Source: Mytilus edulis
Taxonomy: Eukaryota; Mollusca; Bivalvia; Mytilida; Mytilidae
Length of the DNA stretch: 64,000 nt
Reading direction: 5' to 3'
Assembly: GCF_963676685.1 (NCBI RefSeq)
Contig: NC_092354.1
Location: forward strand, 12,902,746 to 12,966,745
In this document: positions 1-9,816 of the stretch, piece by piece
Position numbering within the stretch: the stretch's first letter is position 1
Layout of the letters: each line of letters begins with the position of its first letter
The notes under the pieces: generated by a model
What the model was told of the DNA's origin: nothing
The model's database searches: none
The model's input: the letters and a program-made list of their open reading frames with translations, nothing else
Program-made: the position numbers and the translations under genes

Positions 1-165
1 TAGCAGCATATGAACATTTATAATTATTGAGGATATTAAAAATATAATAACATTCTGCAAATTAAGTCAATAAGCCAAACCTGCATTCACAGTCACTAGC
101 ATCTAGTTTTTCACAATAAGTAAATTATAATTCCTCTCACTATTAATTCACTGAGTTCTTAGAAG

Positions 166-662
166 TCATAATGACGTCCTCGGTGCCCCACGACCACCTC
201 TAAACTCCTTCCTTTCATACCGGTTTCCTTTGTCCTCAATCCTCTCTTTAAGTTCATCCAATTCGCGTTTTATATCTCCTTTAGTGTTAGTTTCCTATGA
301 AGAGCAACGACTTGAATTAGTTTCCTTTAACTCTTTAATTTCTTTTTTCAATTTGTCAATTTCTTTATTCTCATTATGATTATCCATTCCATTGTTTCTA
401 TATTTTTCAGCCCATTTTTCATGAAGTCTTTGAATCGTTTTCATTGAATTTCCTTAGAGTGGTATGTCCTCCTGGTCTTTTGATATCGATTTTTTTCTGT
501 AGCTTCGCTTTATAGTTTCTGAATTTCAGCGGTAAAGTTATCAAACAGTTCTTTTGTTGATTCGATCATTGATGTACGAAATGTCTGGCGCATGGTTTTC
601 GTGAATGTAGTCATCTTATCTTTGAAGAATGAAGAGGCTTCTTCAGATCCAAATTTAGGCGC
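166..662 (-). pseudogene. Broken coiled-coil ORF (unidentified, probably retroelement-derived)
   Basis: Read on the minus strand, a charged helical protein can be followed in pieces. It opens with a segment containing FFKDKMTTFTKTMRQTF, passes a stop near 522, shifts frame near 445 and continues with a Lys/Glu heptad-like stretch (DKLKKEIKELKE). It then crosses an in-frame TAG at 295-297 and ends in an Arg/Gly-rich tail before a TGA at 166-168. The longest uninterrupted piece (295-444) is 49 codons plus stop. The right edge stops exactly where a dispersed repeat begins, so the ORF was probably cut by that repeat. Family not recognised; a gag-like or nucleic-acid-binding ORF of a mobile element is an inference from the coiled coil plus basic tail. 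Confidence 0.4.
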
Positions 663-664
663 AA

Positions 665-1500
665 AAATGCCCCTGAATTGGCAATTTTAAGGAAATTATA
701 CCGTTTTTTGGCTATTATTTTGAATGTTATTATAGATAGAGATACACTGTAAACAGCAATAATGTTCAGCAAAGTAAGATCTACAAATAAGATAATATGA
801 CTAAAATGGTCAGTTGACCCCTTAAGGAGTTATTGCCCTTTATAGTCATTTTTTACCAATTTTTCGTAATTTTTTCTAATCTTTTACAAAAATCTTCTCC
901 TTTAAAACTACTGGTCCAAATTTAACCATACTTGGCCATAATTATCATTAAGGTATCTAGTTTAAAAAAATATGTGCGGTGACCCTGCCAACCAATCTAG
1001 ATGGCCGCCTTGGCAAAAAATAGAACATAGGGGTAAAATGTAGATTTTGGCTTATAACTCTGAAACCAAAGCATTAAGAGCAATTCAAACATGGGGGTTA
1101 AATTGTTTTGCAAGTCAAGATCTATCTGCCCTGAAATTTTCAGATGAATCCGACAACTGGTTGTTGGGTTGCTGCCCCTGAATTGGAATTTTTTAAGGAA
1201 ATTTTCCTGTTTATGGTTATTATCTTGAATATTATTATAGATAGAGATAAACTGTAAACAGCAATAATGTTTAGCAAAGTGAGATCAACAAACAATTCAA
1301 CAACCCTCTAGGAGTTATTGCCGTTTATAGTCAATTTTTAATAATTTTGTAAATTTTTATAAATTTTAACAAAATATTTTCCTCTGTAACTAATGGGCCA
1401 AGTTCATTATAAATTGAGATAATTGTAAGAAGCAAGAATGTTCAGTAAAGTAAGATCTACAAAAACATCATCACCAAAACACAATTTTGTCATGAATCCG
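665..1500 (+). repeat. Dispersed repeat, two diverged direct copies
   Basis: Two related copies start at about 667 and 1173, each opening with GCCCCTGAATTGG and sharing an internal stretch around TATAGATAGAGATA and CTGTAAACAGCAATAATGTT. They diverge by substitutions and small indels. No coding capacity is visible. I recognise this as a common non-coding repeat of mussel DNA but cannot assign a class. Confidence 0.55.
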
Positions 1501-1603
1501 TCTGTGTCCTTTGTTTAATATGCACATAGACCAAGGTGAGCGACACAGGCTCTTAAGAGCCTTTAGTTATTCTAAACCTATACATGTACATGTTTATTTT
1601 TAG

Positions 1604-1657
1604 ATGATAGACCTTACTAAAGATAGTAAAAAGAATAAAGAAAACCAAGAGGGAAAT
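1604..1657 (+). CDS. Candidate internal exon of an unidentified gene (phase 0)
   Basis: A T-rich tract ending in TTTTTAG precedes 18 codons rich in Lys, Asp and Asn (starting MIDLTKDSKK), and the stretch ends at a good donor, GTATGT. The phase-0 end matches the phase-0 start of the acidic terminal exon candidates at 1837 and 2744, so the two can be spliced in frame. No known protein recognised. The segment lies at the left edge of a tandemly duplicated block, so it may be a fragment of a duplicated or decayed gene. Confidence 0.3.
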
Positions 1658-1836
1658 GTATGTATAGATTCAACTTATTATAAGTTATATAGTGTTAACA
1701 ATATTACTAAGAAAGAGTTAAAAGTAAACATATTTTTTAAAGTACCATAGTTCTAAGTTTATTGGGGTTTTTTTTTTTTACATCTTCTCTACAATATAAA
1801 TGTTTTTGCTAATAATTTTGACTTTTTATTCTACAG

Positions 1837-1967
1837 TGCAAAAAAAAAAGCTGATAGAAATCAGCTCTTCTGAAGATGAGGAGAAGAAAGATGTAAGCGT
1901 TAGAAATAATTCTTGTTTAATTAAGAGAAAGGGAATTAACCAGGAAGATGAAAAAACTTCTAATTAG
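1837..1967 (+). pseudogene. Terminal-exon candidate, copy 1 (frameshifted)
   Basis: Follows a pyrimidine-rich acceptor (TTTTTATTCTACAG). It is the counterpart of the exon at 2744-2875 but one base shorter in the A-run after the first codon, which brings a TGA into frame within six codons. Downstream of the indel it keeps the acidic sequence EISSSEDEEKK and the same TAG stop. Best read as a decayed duplicate. Confidence 0.35.
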
Positions 1968-2743
1968 ATGAAGAAAAAAGGTATATGGACTTCGTTATGA
2001 AGAAAGTCATTGTTATTGATAACGGTTGGAGTTTAATCATAATGAAATTAAGATGTCGACTCATTCATCGACATGTAGAAAAAATAATATTATTTCTAGA
2101 AATGTAAAAAAAAAACTTATCACGTGACTGAAATATGAAATGAAGTCTTTCATTTATGAATATTCATGTATGCAAATTATTTTGTCGTGTTAACTGTCGA
2201 AGTTTAAATCAAATGAAAGTAAACTTACTATACACATTTTCCGATCTATCATCAGTTTATGATTGAATTCACTACACAAATTCGTTGATTTTTCCAACAT
2301 GATAATCACATGGTTTGTAAATATTTAAACATCTTCTAGTTGTTCTTTGGTCTTGATGTGGTTAAAACGAATGTTAACTACATCATCTGTCACCTCTCCC
2401 TGAAATCTCTCTTCTGTTTCCCTCGAACAATCAACCAAATCTTCTACTCTATAACAAGATGATATATGAACATCACCTTCTACATTTACTACTCTTCCAA
2501 CGCAAAACAACCCCAAGGGTGACTGGGGTATACAAATATGGTCACTTGGTCTTCTCCCGAGGGAAATGTATGTATAGATTCAACTTATTATAAGTTATAT
2601 AGTGTTAACAATATTACTAAGAAAGAGTTAAAAGTAAACATATTTTTTAAAGTACCATAGTTCTAAGTTTAGTGGGTTTTTTTTTTACATCTTCTCTACA
2701 ATATAAATGTTTTTGCTAATAATTTTTACTTTTTATTCTGCAG

Positions 2744-2875
2744 TGCAAAAAAAGAAAGCTGATAGAAATCAGCTCTTCTGAAGATGAGGAGAAGAAAGAT
2801 GTAAGCGTTAGAAATAATTCTTGCTTAATTAAGAGAAAGGGAATTAACCAGGAAGATGAAAAAACTTCTAATTAG
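2744..2875 (+). CDS. Terminal-exon candidate, copy 2 (intact), acidic/basic tail
   Basis: After the acceptor TTTTTATTCTGCAG the sequence reads 43 codons to a TAG. It starts with a basic CKKRK that could act as a nuclear localisation signal, then a Ser/Asp/Glu run (EISSSEDEEKKD) and a mixed-charge end. Phase 0 at the start matches the donor of the candidate exon at 1604-1657. No family recognised. Confidence 0.3.
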   Translation, partial: CKKRKLIEISSSEDEEKKDVSVRNNSCLIKRKGINQEDEKTSN

Positions 2876-4099
2876 ATGAAGAAAAAAGGTATATGGACTT
2901 CGTTATGAAGAAAGTCATTGTTATTGATAACGGTTGGAGTTTAATCATAATGAAATTAAGATGTCATTCATCGACATGTAGAAAAAAATAATATTATTTC
3001 TAGAAATGTAAAAAAAAAACTTATCACGTGACTGAAATATGGAATGAAGTCTTTCATTTATGAATATTCATGTATGCAAATTATTTTATCGTGTTAACTG
3101 TCGACGTTTAAATCAAATGAAAGTAAACTTACTATACACATTTTCCGATCTATCATCAGTTTATGATTGAATTCACTACACAAATTCGTTGATTTTTCCA
3201 ACATGATAATCACATGGTTTGTAAATATTTAAACATCTTCTAGTTGTTCTTTGGTCTTGATGTGGTTAAAACGAATGTTAACTACACCATCTGTCACCTC
3301 TCCCTGAAATCTCTCTTCTGTTACATCACCTTCTACATTTACTACTCTTCCAACGCAAAACAACCCCAAGGGTGACTGGGGTAAAGAAATATGGTCACTT
3401 GGTCTTCTCCCGACCGGCAGAAAAAATACAACAGTAATATTATGCTTTCCTTCATCAACATTGTAAAACCCCAAGGGTGACTGGGGTATAGAAATATGGT
3501 CACTTGGTCTTCTCCCGACCGGCAGTAAAACGCTTGCTGAAGTGGGGCGTCCGTTTGGCTGTGCGGGATGTATCAAGTTCGCAGTCACGTCCGTCAGAAG
3601 GGGACGTTAAATCCGATGCCTCGTGCAAAGAGAGTGCCACGCTCTTTGCACGTTAAGAACCCTTGCAACAACTCTTTGAGGGGTCCGTAGGTGGCCTGTT
3701 ACAAGGCTTACTATACACATTTTCCGATCTATCATCAGTTTATGATTGAATTCACTACACAAATTCGTTGATTTTTCCAACATGATAATCACATGGTTTG
3801 TAAATATTTAAACATCTTCTAGTTGTTCTTTGGTCTTGATGTGGTTAAAACGAATGTTAACTACATCATCTGTCACCTCTCCCTGAAATCTCTCTTCTGT
3901 TTCCCTCGAACAATCAACCAAATCTTCTACTCTATAACAAGATGATATATGAACATCACCTTCTACATTTACTACTCTTCCAACACAAAACAACCCCAAG
4001 GGTGACTGGGGTATAGAAATATGGTCACTTGGTCTTCTCCCGACCGGCAGAAAAAATACAACAGTAATATTATGCTTTCCTTCATCAACATTGTAAAAC

Positions 4100-4535
4100 C
4101 CCAAGGGTGACTGGGGTATAGAAATATGGTCACTTGGTCTTCTCCCGACCGGCAGTAAAACGCTTGCTGAAGTGGGGCGTCCGTTTGGCTGTGCGGGATG
4201 TATCAAGTTCGCAGTCACGTCCGTCAGAAGGGGACGTTAAATCCGATGCCTCGTGCAAAGAGAGTGCCACGCTCTTTGCACGTTAAGAACCCTTGCAACA
4301 ACTCTTTGAGGGGTCCGTAGGTTGCCTGTTACAAGGCAAAATTTCTGTCCCTATCCAATATACCCTCATTTTCCAGTGGCAGTCCAAATTTCCCCGACCA
4401 TCATCCTAGATGGCCTCTATTACAACAACCTACCTATTGTATTTAATGTGAACTTGTTCTCGTCCTGAATATGCCTGAAATATTTGCCACTGGACGTTAA
4501 GCAACCAACAATCAATCAATCAACATTGTAAAGAT
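4100..4535 (+). repeat. SINE-like dispersed repeat (family R2), near full length
   Basis: About 430 bp running from GTGACTGGGGTATAG through GACGTTAAATCCGATG to the tail GCCACTGGACGTTAAG followed by CAATCAATCAATCAA. Other copies lie at 3470-3707 (partial), 22490-22755, 32565-32745, 55690-56015, 60970-61345 and, reversed, 42790-43010. The recurring AATCAATC tail and 5' variability fit a retroposed short element. I saw no clear pol III A/B boxes, so SINE status is an inference. Confidence 0.6.
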
Positions 4536-4790
4536 TAGAAATATCACATATAAATAAGTGGCACACATAACCACACTGTTTGGAGTCACAGGTGCGCGGT
4601 CTTATTGGAAAAGATAGCACACAATGACCCGATCGTCGATCGATCACTTGTAACATTTGGGTCGTATATGATCGAGGGCCGAATTGTTGGCTTACTGACG
4701 AGAAAGTTTAAGGGAGATAATAACAAAGGTGAACAAATAAACAGACGAAGAGGAGATCAGACACACAAGATTAACAAATTAAATAAGTAC

Positions 4791-5332
4791 CTTCGTAATC
4801 ACACACAGCCTGCACGTTCACACTATGGAAACCCTTTCTGTTGACAAAAGCTGCCTCGTCCTCTGATGGCCCGCCCTTGTATCTTGATGTGTGTGCAATC
4901 AATGCACCCCAAAACATTTGGGAAGTTCATTTGTCTGTGGAAACCACACTTCACCCTGTTTTTAGAATTGATGTCTTTTGGCCACTGGATGAAGTTGTCT
5001 TTCACATCAAGTAAAGCATTGGTAATATCATTCACTGCTCTAGATACAGTTGCTTTGTCGTAGCTCATTGTATCTCCAATTATTTGTAAAAATGACCCAG
5101 AGGCATGAAACCTCAAGGCTATGCAGACTTGTTGTTCTACTGTTAGAGCAGTTTCCTTTGCTGTAGATCTTCTCAATTTATCTCCCACAATATTAAAAAT
5201 GTAGGCTATAGAGTCTCTTCCAAACCTATATCTTATCCTCATTTCATTGTCAGTCAAATTGTTTAGATGCGAAACCATTCCTCTGAAGATTCTCTCTTTT
5301 CTTTGCCTAGGTACCATTAACAGAGCAGCCAT
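4791..5332 (-). pseudogene. PIF/Harbinger (HARBI1-like) transposase, 5' exon with frameshift
   Basis: The minus strand reads 169 codons from an ATG at 5332. The N-terminal helical part is typical of HARBI1-like nucleases, and the first catalytic-region motif follows ([15 protein letters not shown] near residues 138-152, carrying the first acidic residue of the DDE set). At about 4855-4870 the frame slips. In the next frame the expected continuation [11 protein letters not shown] is present and runs to a donor (AAG|GTACTT) at 4791/4790. The exon with the second Asp and the Glu was not found to the left, so the copy is truncated. A possible terminal motif, GGGGCCAGTTGTTC read on the minus strand, ends at 5535, with short GCGTTAAA-type repeats between it and the ATG. 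Not active as it stands. Confidence 0.75.
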
Positions 5333-5560
5333 TTTGTAAATTAAAACTCTTCGTTAAGTATTTAACGAAGGTCTATAGCAGCATTAGATTTTATAGAAGT
5401 TATCGACAGTTTAACGTTGCGTTAAATCTAACGTAGAGATGAACAACAGGATTAACCATGCGTTAAATTTTAACGAAGCGTTAGCATATTTTAACGACAG
5501 CGTTAGACTTAACGACAAGTTGAACAACTGGCCCCTGATATACATAAATTGTTGTTACAA

Positions 5561-5798
5561 TCAAATGATTTTGAAACCTTTTTCACATTCTTTCTTAATC
5601 AAATCCGAAACAACTGTAGATTGCGACCTAGCTGAGTAATTATTTTTTGCATACTTTTGTATCCCATGTATCGTATTTAACCATAGAATCGAAACCATTT
5701 CTTAATCCATTTATCAAATATGATCTGAAATTTATATCTGGATGATTCTGTAGCTCATGCTCAAGTTTTTCTATGTTGACAGCAGTTGATGCTTTCAT
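5561..5798 (-). pseudogene. DIRS-like retroelement ORF2 (reverse transcriptase polyprotein), N-terminal fragment
   Basis: From an ATG at 5798 the minus strand reads KLEHELQNHPD, then YLINGLRNGFD, then after a small frame slip SARSQSTVVSDLIKKE. These three words are the usual N-terminal landmarks of the reverse-transcriptase ORF of DIRS-type, tyrosine-recombinase retrotransposons. The reading ends at 5561, just before the terminal motif of the neighbouring Harbinger remnant, so the RT core and recombinase are missing here. It sits directly downstream of the gag-like ORF in the same orientation, as expected for one element. Confidence 0.6.
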
Positions 5799-7359
5799 CG
5801 AATAATTTTCCAAAGGTATATGTAGTCATGATTTGTTATCAGATAAGTCTGAGTAACGTCTTTGCTACTAGTGTTATTTTTGTAGGTTTGTGAATATTTT
5901 TGAGGTACATGATGGTTTTGTCTATTACCTGTGCATGTATGTGCTGGGTGACCTGTAGATCTAGAAGAAGGTTGCATGTTGTTCTGAAACAACCCCTGAC
6001 ATTATTATAATTGTCACATACTTCTTTACCGTCGTAAAATACTCTACTACGACCTTGTTTATCAAGCTTGTTTTGCATGTTTGGTCTGACGGACCTGTTG
6101 TTACCTAAGTTGCTATCTACATGTATACCCTGATGATCAGAAATCTGCAATGCACAAAATTCTGTGGCATGATCAACTTGATGACATAAGTTGCATGCAT
6201 TTACTCTAATACCCCCACTAACTAGTGAAAGAATGTCGCGGGCTTTTTTACTCCAATCGACCTTGATATGTTTCTCTCTTAGGAGTGTAGCTGCCTTTAC
6301 GGAGAACAGCTTATGGTAGGTATAAAATTTATCTCCATAAAATTTATGAACCTGAATCAAATCTGCTTCATAAGCATCCAGCTCTTCACGTCTTTCGGGA
6401 TATGACACGCACATGATTCGTTTATATTTTCCAAAGGCCTGAATAAAATCTTGTATATTCAGGTTCCTGTTAAGACGGGGGTCAGGCTTTCTTGATAAAT
6501 TAACCTTTATTCCATCAGCAGTGACATTGTGTTTGAGGGTTTTTGTAATTTGATATTAGTAATGTATTAAAATTAATATCCTTACCCTCAATAATATTCC
6601 TTTGAATATTTGGCGACACAATATCAACGTTAGTGAAAGAATCCGATCTCGCTCCATTTCTTGTTGAATCCATTTCGGCACTAGTATGGTGAGAAAATGG
6701 TAAGGCACTTGTCGACGGACTAAAGCTGAAGTTGTATTGTGCGGCGGTTCTTTGGGTTGTACCAGAAACTAGTATAAGCGGGACATCGGAAGCGTTCCGT
6801 TGTTCGTATCAATTAGCTAGATCGTAGGTCTTGTTCAAGGAATCCGGTGATGGTCTTATGTGGGAAACGGATGGTTGCATGCTTGCCATACACTGTAAAC
6901 GTGTTGACCATTGTTGATGTAAACAAAGCGGCCATATTGTTTACATTGGAGTCCGCACGTACGTCGTTTCCGGTTACACTATCCATGCGCGTTGATGGGG
7001 CGGAACTTCCTTCATCTGTGGGCGGGTCTTGAAGTACTTCTCTTGTTGGTTGCCTAATATGGTCATCCGCTGCGACGGGTGCACCTTATCGAATTTCGTT
7101 GTTGCATAGGCGCTCCTTATCGAATTTCGTTGTTGCATAGGCGCTCCTTGTTGTCTTTATACAGTTGTGTAAGTACTGTTTTAGACCAGCTTTTTGGAAT
7201 GTTTATTCCTAACTTCCGAAATTCGTCCCGAAATCTTGCACCTGTCCAATTTTCTGAATTTTCCATATCCCATTGCGAGCTTTGTGTGACATTTTCTTCG
7301 TTGTTATATGGATGTTGTCGGTTACGTGAACAACGGTTGCGTCTGGTCGAAGAAGCCAT
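5799..7359 (-). pseudogene. DIRS-like retroelement gag-like ORF, disrupted
   Basis: From the ATG at 7359 an Arg-rich start leads into a SAP-like helical segment (WTGARFRDEFRKLGI). A stop, a small duplication near 7090-7140 and at least three frame changes follow (near 6808, 6545 and 5985), but conserved blocks can be followed through all of them. They are NIIEGKDINF, DPRLNRNLNIQDFI, YPERREELDAYEADLI, FYGDKFYTYHKLFS, a Cys/His knuckle CNLCHQVDHATEFC and a CCCH-type finger starting CDNYNNVRGC. GHPAHTC follows in the next frame. The order (SAP, knuckle, CCCH finger, then RT ORF) is that of DIRS-type gag proteins. The longest intact piece is 191 codons (5839-6414). The packaging role is inferred from the family. 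Confidence 0.65.
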
Positions 7360-9335
7360 GTTATTTACTAAAGTTTATATAGCCGTAAAATCACGAAACT
7401 GTTGAATAGAACTGATTCAAGTTCTCAAATTTCGGGAAATAGTAGTCCAATGTTGAATATAATTTACTAAAGTTTGTATAGCCATAAAACCACGAAACTG
7501 TTGAATAAAACTGATTCAAGTTCTCAAATTTCGGGAAATAGTAGTCCAATGTTGAATATAATTTACTAAAGTTTGTATAGCCATAAAACCACGAAACTGT
7601 TGAATAAAACCGATTCAAGTTCTCAAATTTCGGGAAATAGTAGTCCAATGTTGAATATAATTTACTAAAGTTTGTATAGCCGTAAAACCACGAAACTTGA
7701 ATAAAACTGATTCAAGTTCTCAAATTTCGGAAAATTGTAGTCCAATGTTGAATATAATTTACTAAAGTTTGTATAGCCATAAAACCACGAAACTGTTGAA
7801 TAAAACCGATTTAAGTTCTCAAATTTCGGGAAATAGAAGTCCAATGTTGAATATAATTTACTAAAGTTTGTATAGCCGTAAAACCACGAAACTGTTGAAT
7901 AAAACCGATTCAAGTTCTCAAATTTCGGGAAATAGTAGTCCAATGTTGAATATAATTTACTAAAGTTTGTATAGCCGTAAAACCACGAAACTTGAATAAA
8001 ACTGATTCAAGTTCTCAAATTTCGGAAAATTGTAGTCCAATGTTGAATATAATTTACTAAAGTTTGTATAGCCATAAAACCACGAAACTGTTGAATAAAA
8101 CCGATTTAAGTTCTCAAATTTCGGGAAATAGAAGTCCAATGTTGAATATAATTTACTAAAGTTTGTATAGCCGTAAAACCACGAAACTTGAATAAAACTG
8201 ATTCAAGTTCTCAAATTTCGGGAAATAGTAGTCCAATGATGAATATAATTTACTAAAGTTTGTATAGCCATAAAACCACGAAACTGTTGAATAAAACTGA
8301 TTCAAGTTCTCAAATTTCGGGAAATAGTAGTCCAATGTTGAATATAATTTACTAAAGTTTGTATAGCCATAAAACCACGAAACTGTTGAATAAAACTGAT
8401 TCAAGTTCTCAAATTTCGGGAAATAGAAGTCCAATGTTGAATATAATTTACTAAAGTTTGTATAGCCGTAAAACCACGAAACTGTTGAATAAAACCGATT
8501 CAAGTTCTCAAAGTTCGGGAAATAGTAGTCCAATGTTGAATATAATTTACTAAAGTTTGTATAGCCGTAAAACCACGAAACTGTTGAATAAAACTGATTC
8601 AAGTTCTCAAATTTCGGGAAATAGTAGTCCAATGTTGAATATAATTTACTTAAGTTTGTATAGCCATAAAACCACGAAACTGTTGAATAAAACCGATTTA
8701 AGTTCTCAAATTTCGGGAAATAGTATTCCAATGTTGAATATAATTTACTAAAGTTTGTATAGCCATAAAACCACGAAACTGTTGAATAAAACCGATTTAA
8801 GTTCTCAAATTTTGGGAAATAGTAGTCCAATGTTGAATATAATTTACTAAAGTTTGTACAGCCATAAAACCACGAAACTGTTGAATAAAACTGATTCAAG
8901 TTCTCAAATTTCGGGAAATAGTATTCCAATGTTGAATATAATTTACTAAAGTTTGTATAGCCGTAAAACCACGAAACTTAAATAAAACTGATTCAAGATC
9001 TCAAATTTCGGGAAATAGTATTCCAATTTTGAATATAATTTACTAAAGTTTGTATAGCCATAAAACAACGAAACTGTTGAATAAAACCGATTCAAGTTCT
9101 CAAATTTCGGGAAATAGAAGTCCAATGTTGAATATAATTTACTAAAGTTTGTATAGCCGTAAAACCACGAAACTTGAATAAAACTGATTCAAGTTCTCAA
9201 ATTTCGGGAAATAGTAGTCCAATTTTGAATATAATTTACTAAAGTTTGTATAGCCATAAAACCACGAAACTGTTGAATAAAACTGATTCAACTTCTCAAA
9301 TTTCGGAAAATAGTAGTCCATTGTTGAATATCAAG
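7345..9335. repeat. 99-bp tandem array (about 20 units) abutting the retroelement gag start
   Basis: Roughly 20 head-to-tail units of 99 bp; several lack two bases (97 bp). Because 99 is a multiple of three the minus strand stays open for long stretches (up to 257 codons) with a 33-residue repeat, but the 97-bp units break every such frame and no start or splice context supports translation. The last unit runs to within a few bases of the gag ATG at 7359. Read on the minus strand, most units carry TATACAAA, and the gag-proximal unit carries TATATAAA about 20 bp before the ATG. Confidence 0.9.
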
Positions 9336-9339
9336 AAGT

Positions 9340-9812
9340 GATTGGAAAAACGAATTTAAACTGCAATGAATATTATGTACGAGATCACTAATTTACCATG
9401 AGTTTATAAAGAATTGTCTACAGTTCTTCTGAATAATCGTTATCACTATTAGGAAAATGAAAGTCGTTTATAAAATACCTTGTGTCTCCAAGGCAGGAGA
9501 ATGAAAACAGAGTTATATAAATCCGATTTCCAGTCCAAACAATCTTCCACAATAAAGTCTCAAGTTTAAACAGCAATAAGAAAAACTGTAAAATGAAATT
9601 GAAAACTTATTCCTATAGAGTAAACGTCCTTTGTATTCAACAGCCAAATCAAAAGTGAGAAGCTGGCAGCTTGAAATTGTAACCTGAGAACCTAATCCCT
9701 GATATCAGACAGACCAAATTATGCACGACCTTTGACCTTACAATGGAATCAACTGCCCCATCTCATGGAAGAAACCATTCCGTCTGAATAAACAACACTT
9801 ATACTCATAAGT
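9340..9812. other. Spacer between two tandem arrays, no feature seen
   Basis: About 470 bp of AT-rich sequence with no ORF of note, splice pattern or recognised repeat. Confidence 0.5.
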
Positions 9813-9816
9813 TTAT

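Larger units (their letters stand above)
1651..4340. repeat. Block of three partial tandem duplications
   Basis: The sequence from 1651 to 2558 recurs from 2559, joined at the word CCCGAGGGAAAT. A shorter block starting TTACTATACACATTTTCC occurs at about 2228, 3129 and 3708. Copies differ by point changes, a 51-bp deletion (present at 2409 and 3909, absent near 3322) and a 1-bp indel. The minus strand reads as related ORFs of 63, 119 and 136 codons. They end in a shared acidic tail (KTKEQLEDV) and, in the longer two, contain two copies of a peptide starting LPVGRRPSDHIS. That peptide is the antisense of a dispersed repeat family seen elsewhere in the window, so I do not call these ORFs genes. 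Confidence 0.7.

Noticed and set aside
3229-4218. Minus-strand proteins with repeated LPVGRRPSDHIS peptides
   Set aside because: The peptide is the antisense of dispersed repeat R2, which occurs elsewhere in the window, so the frames are chimeric repeat products.
7391-8929. Minus-strand repeat protein of 33-residue units
   Set aside because: Same cause with a 99-bp period; interspersed 97-bp units shift the frame and no start or splice signal supports it.
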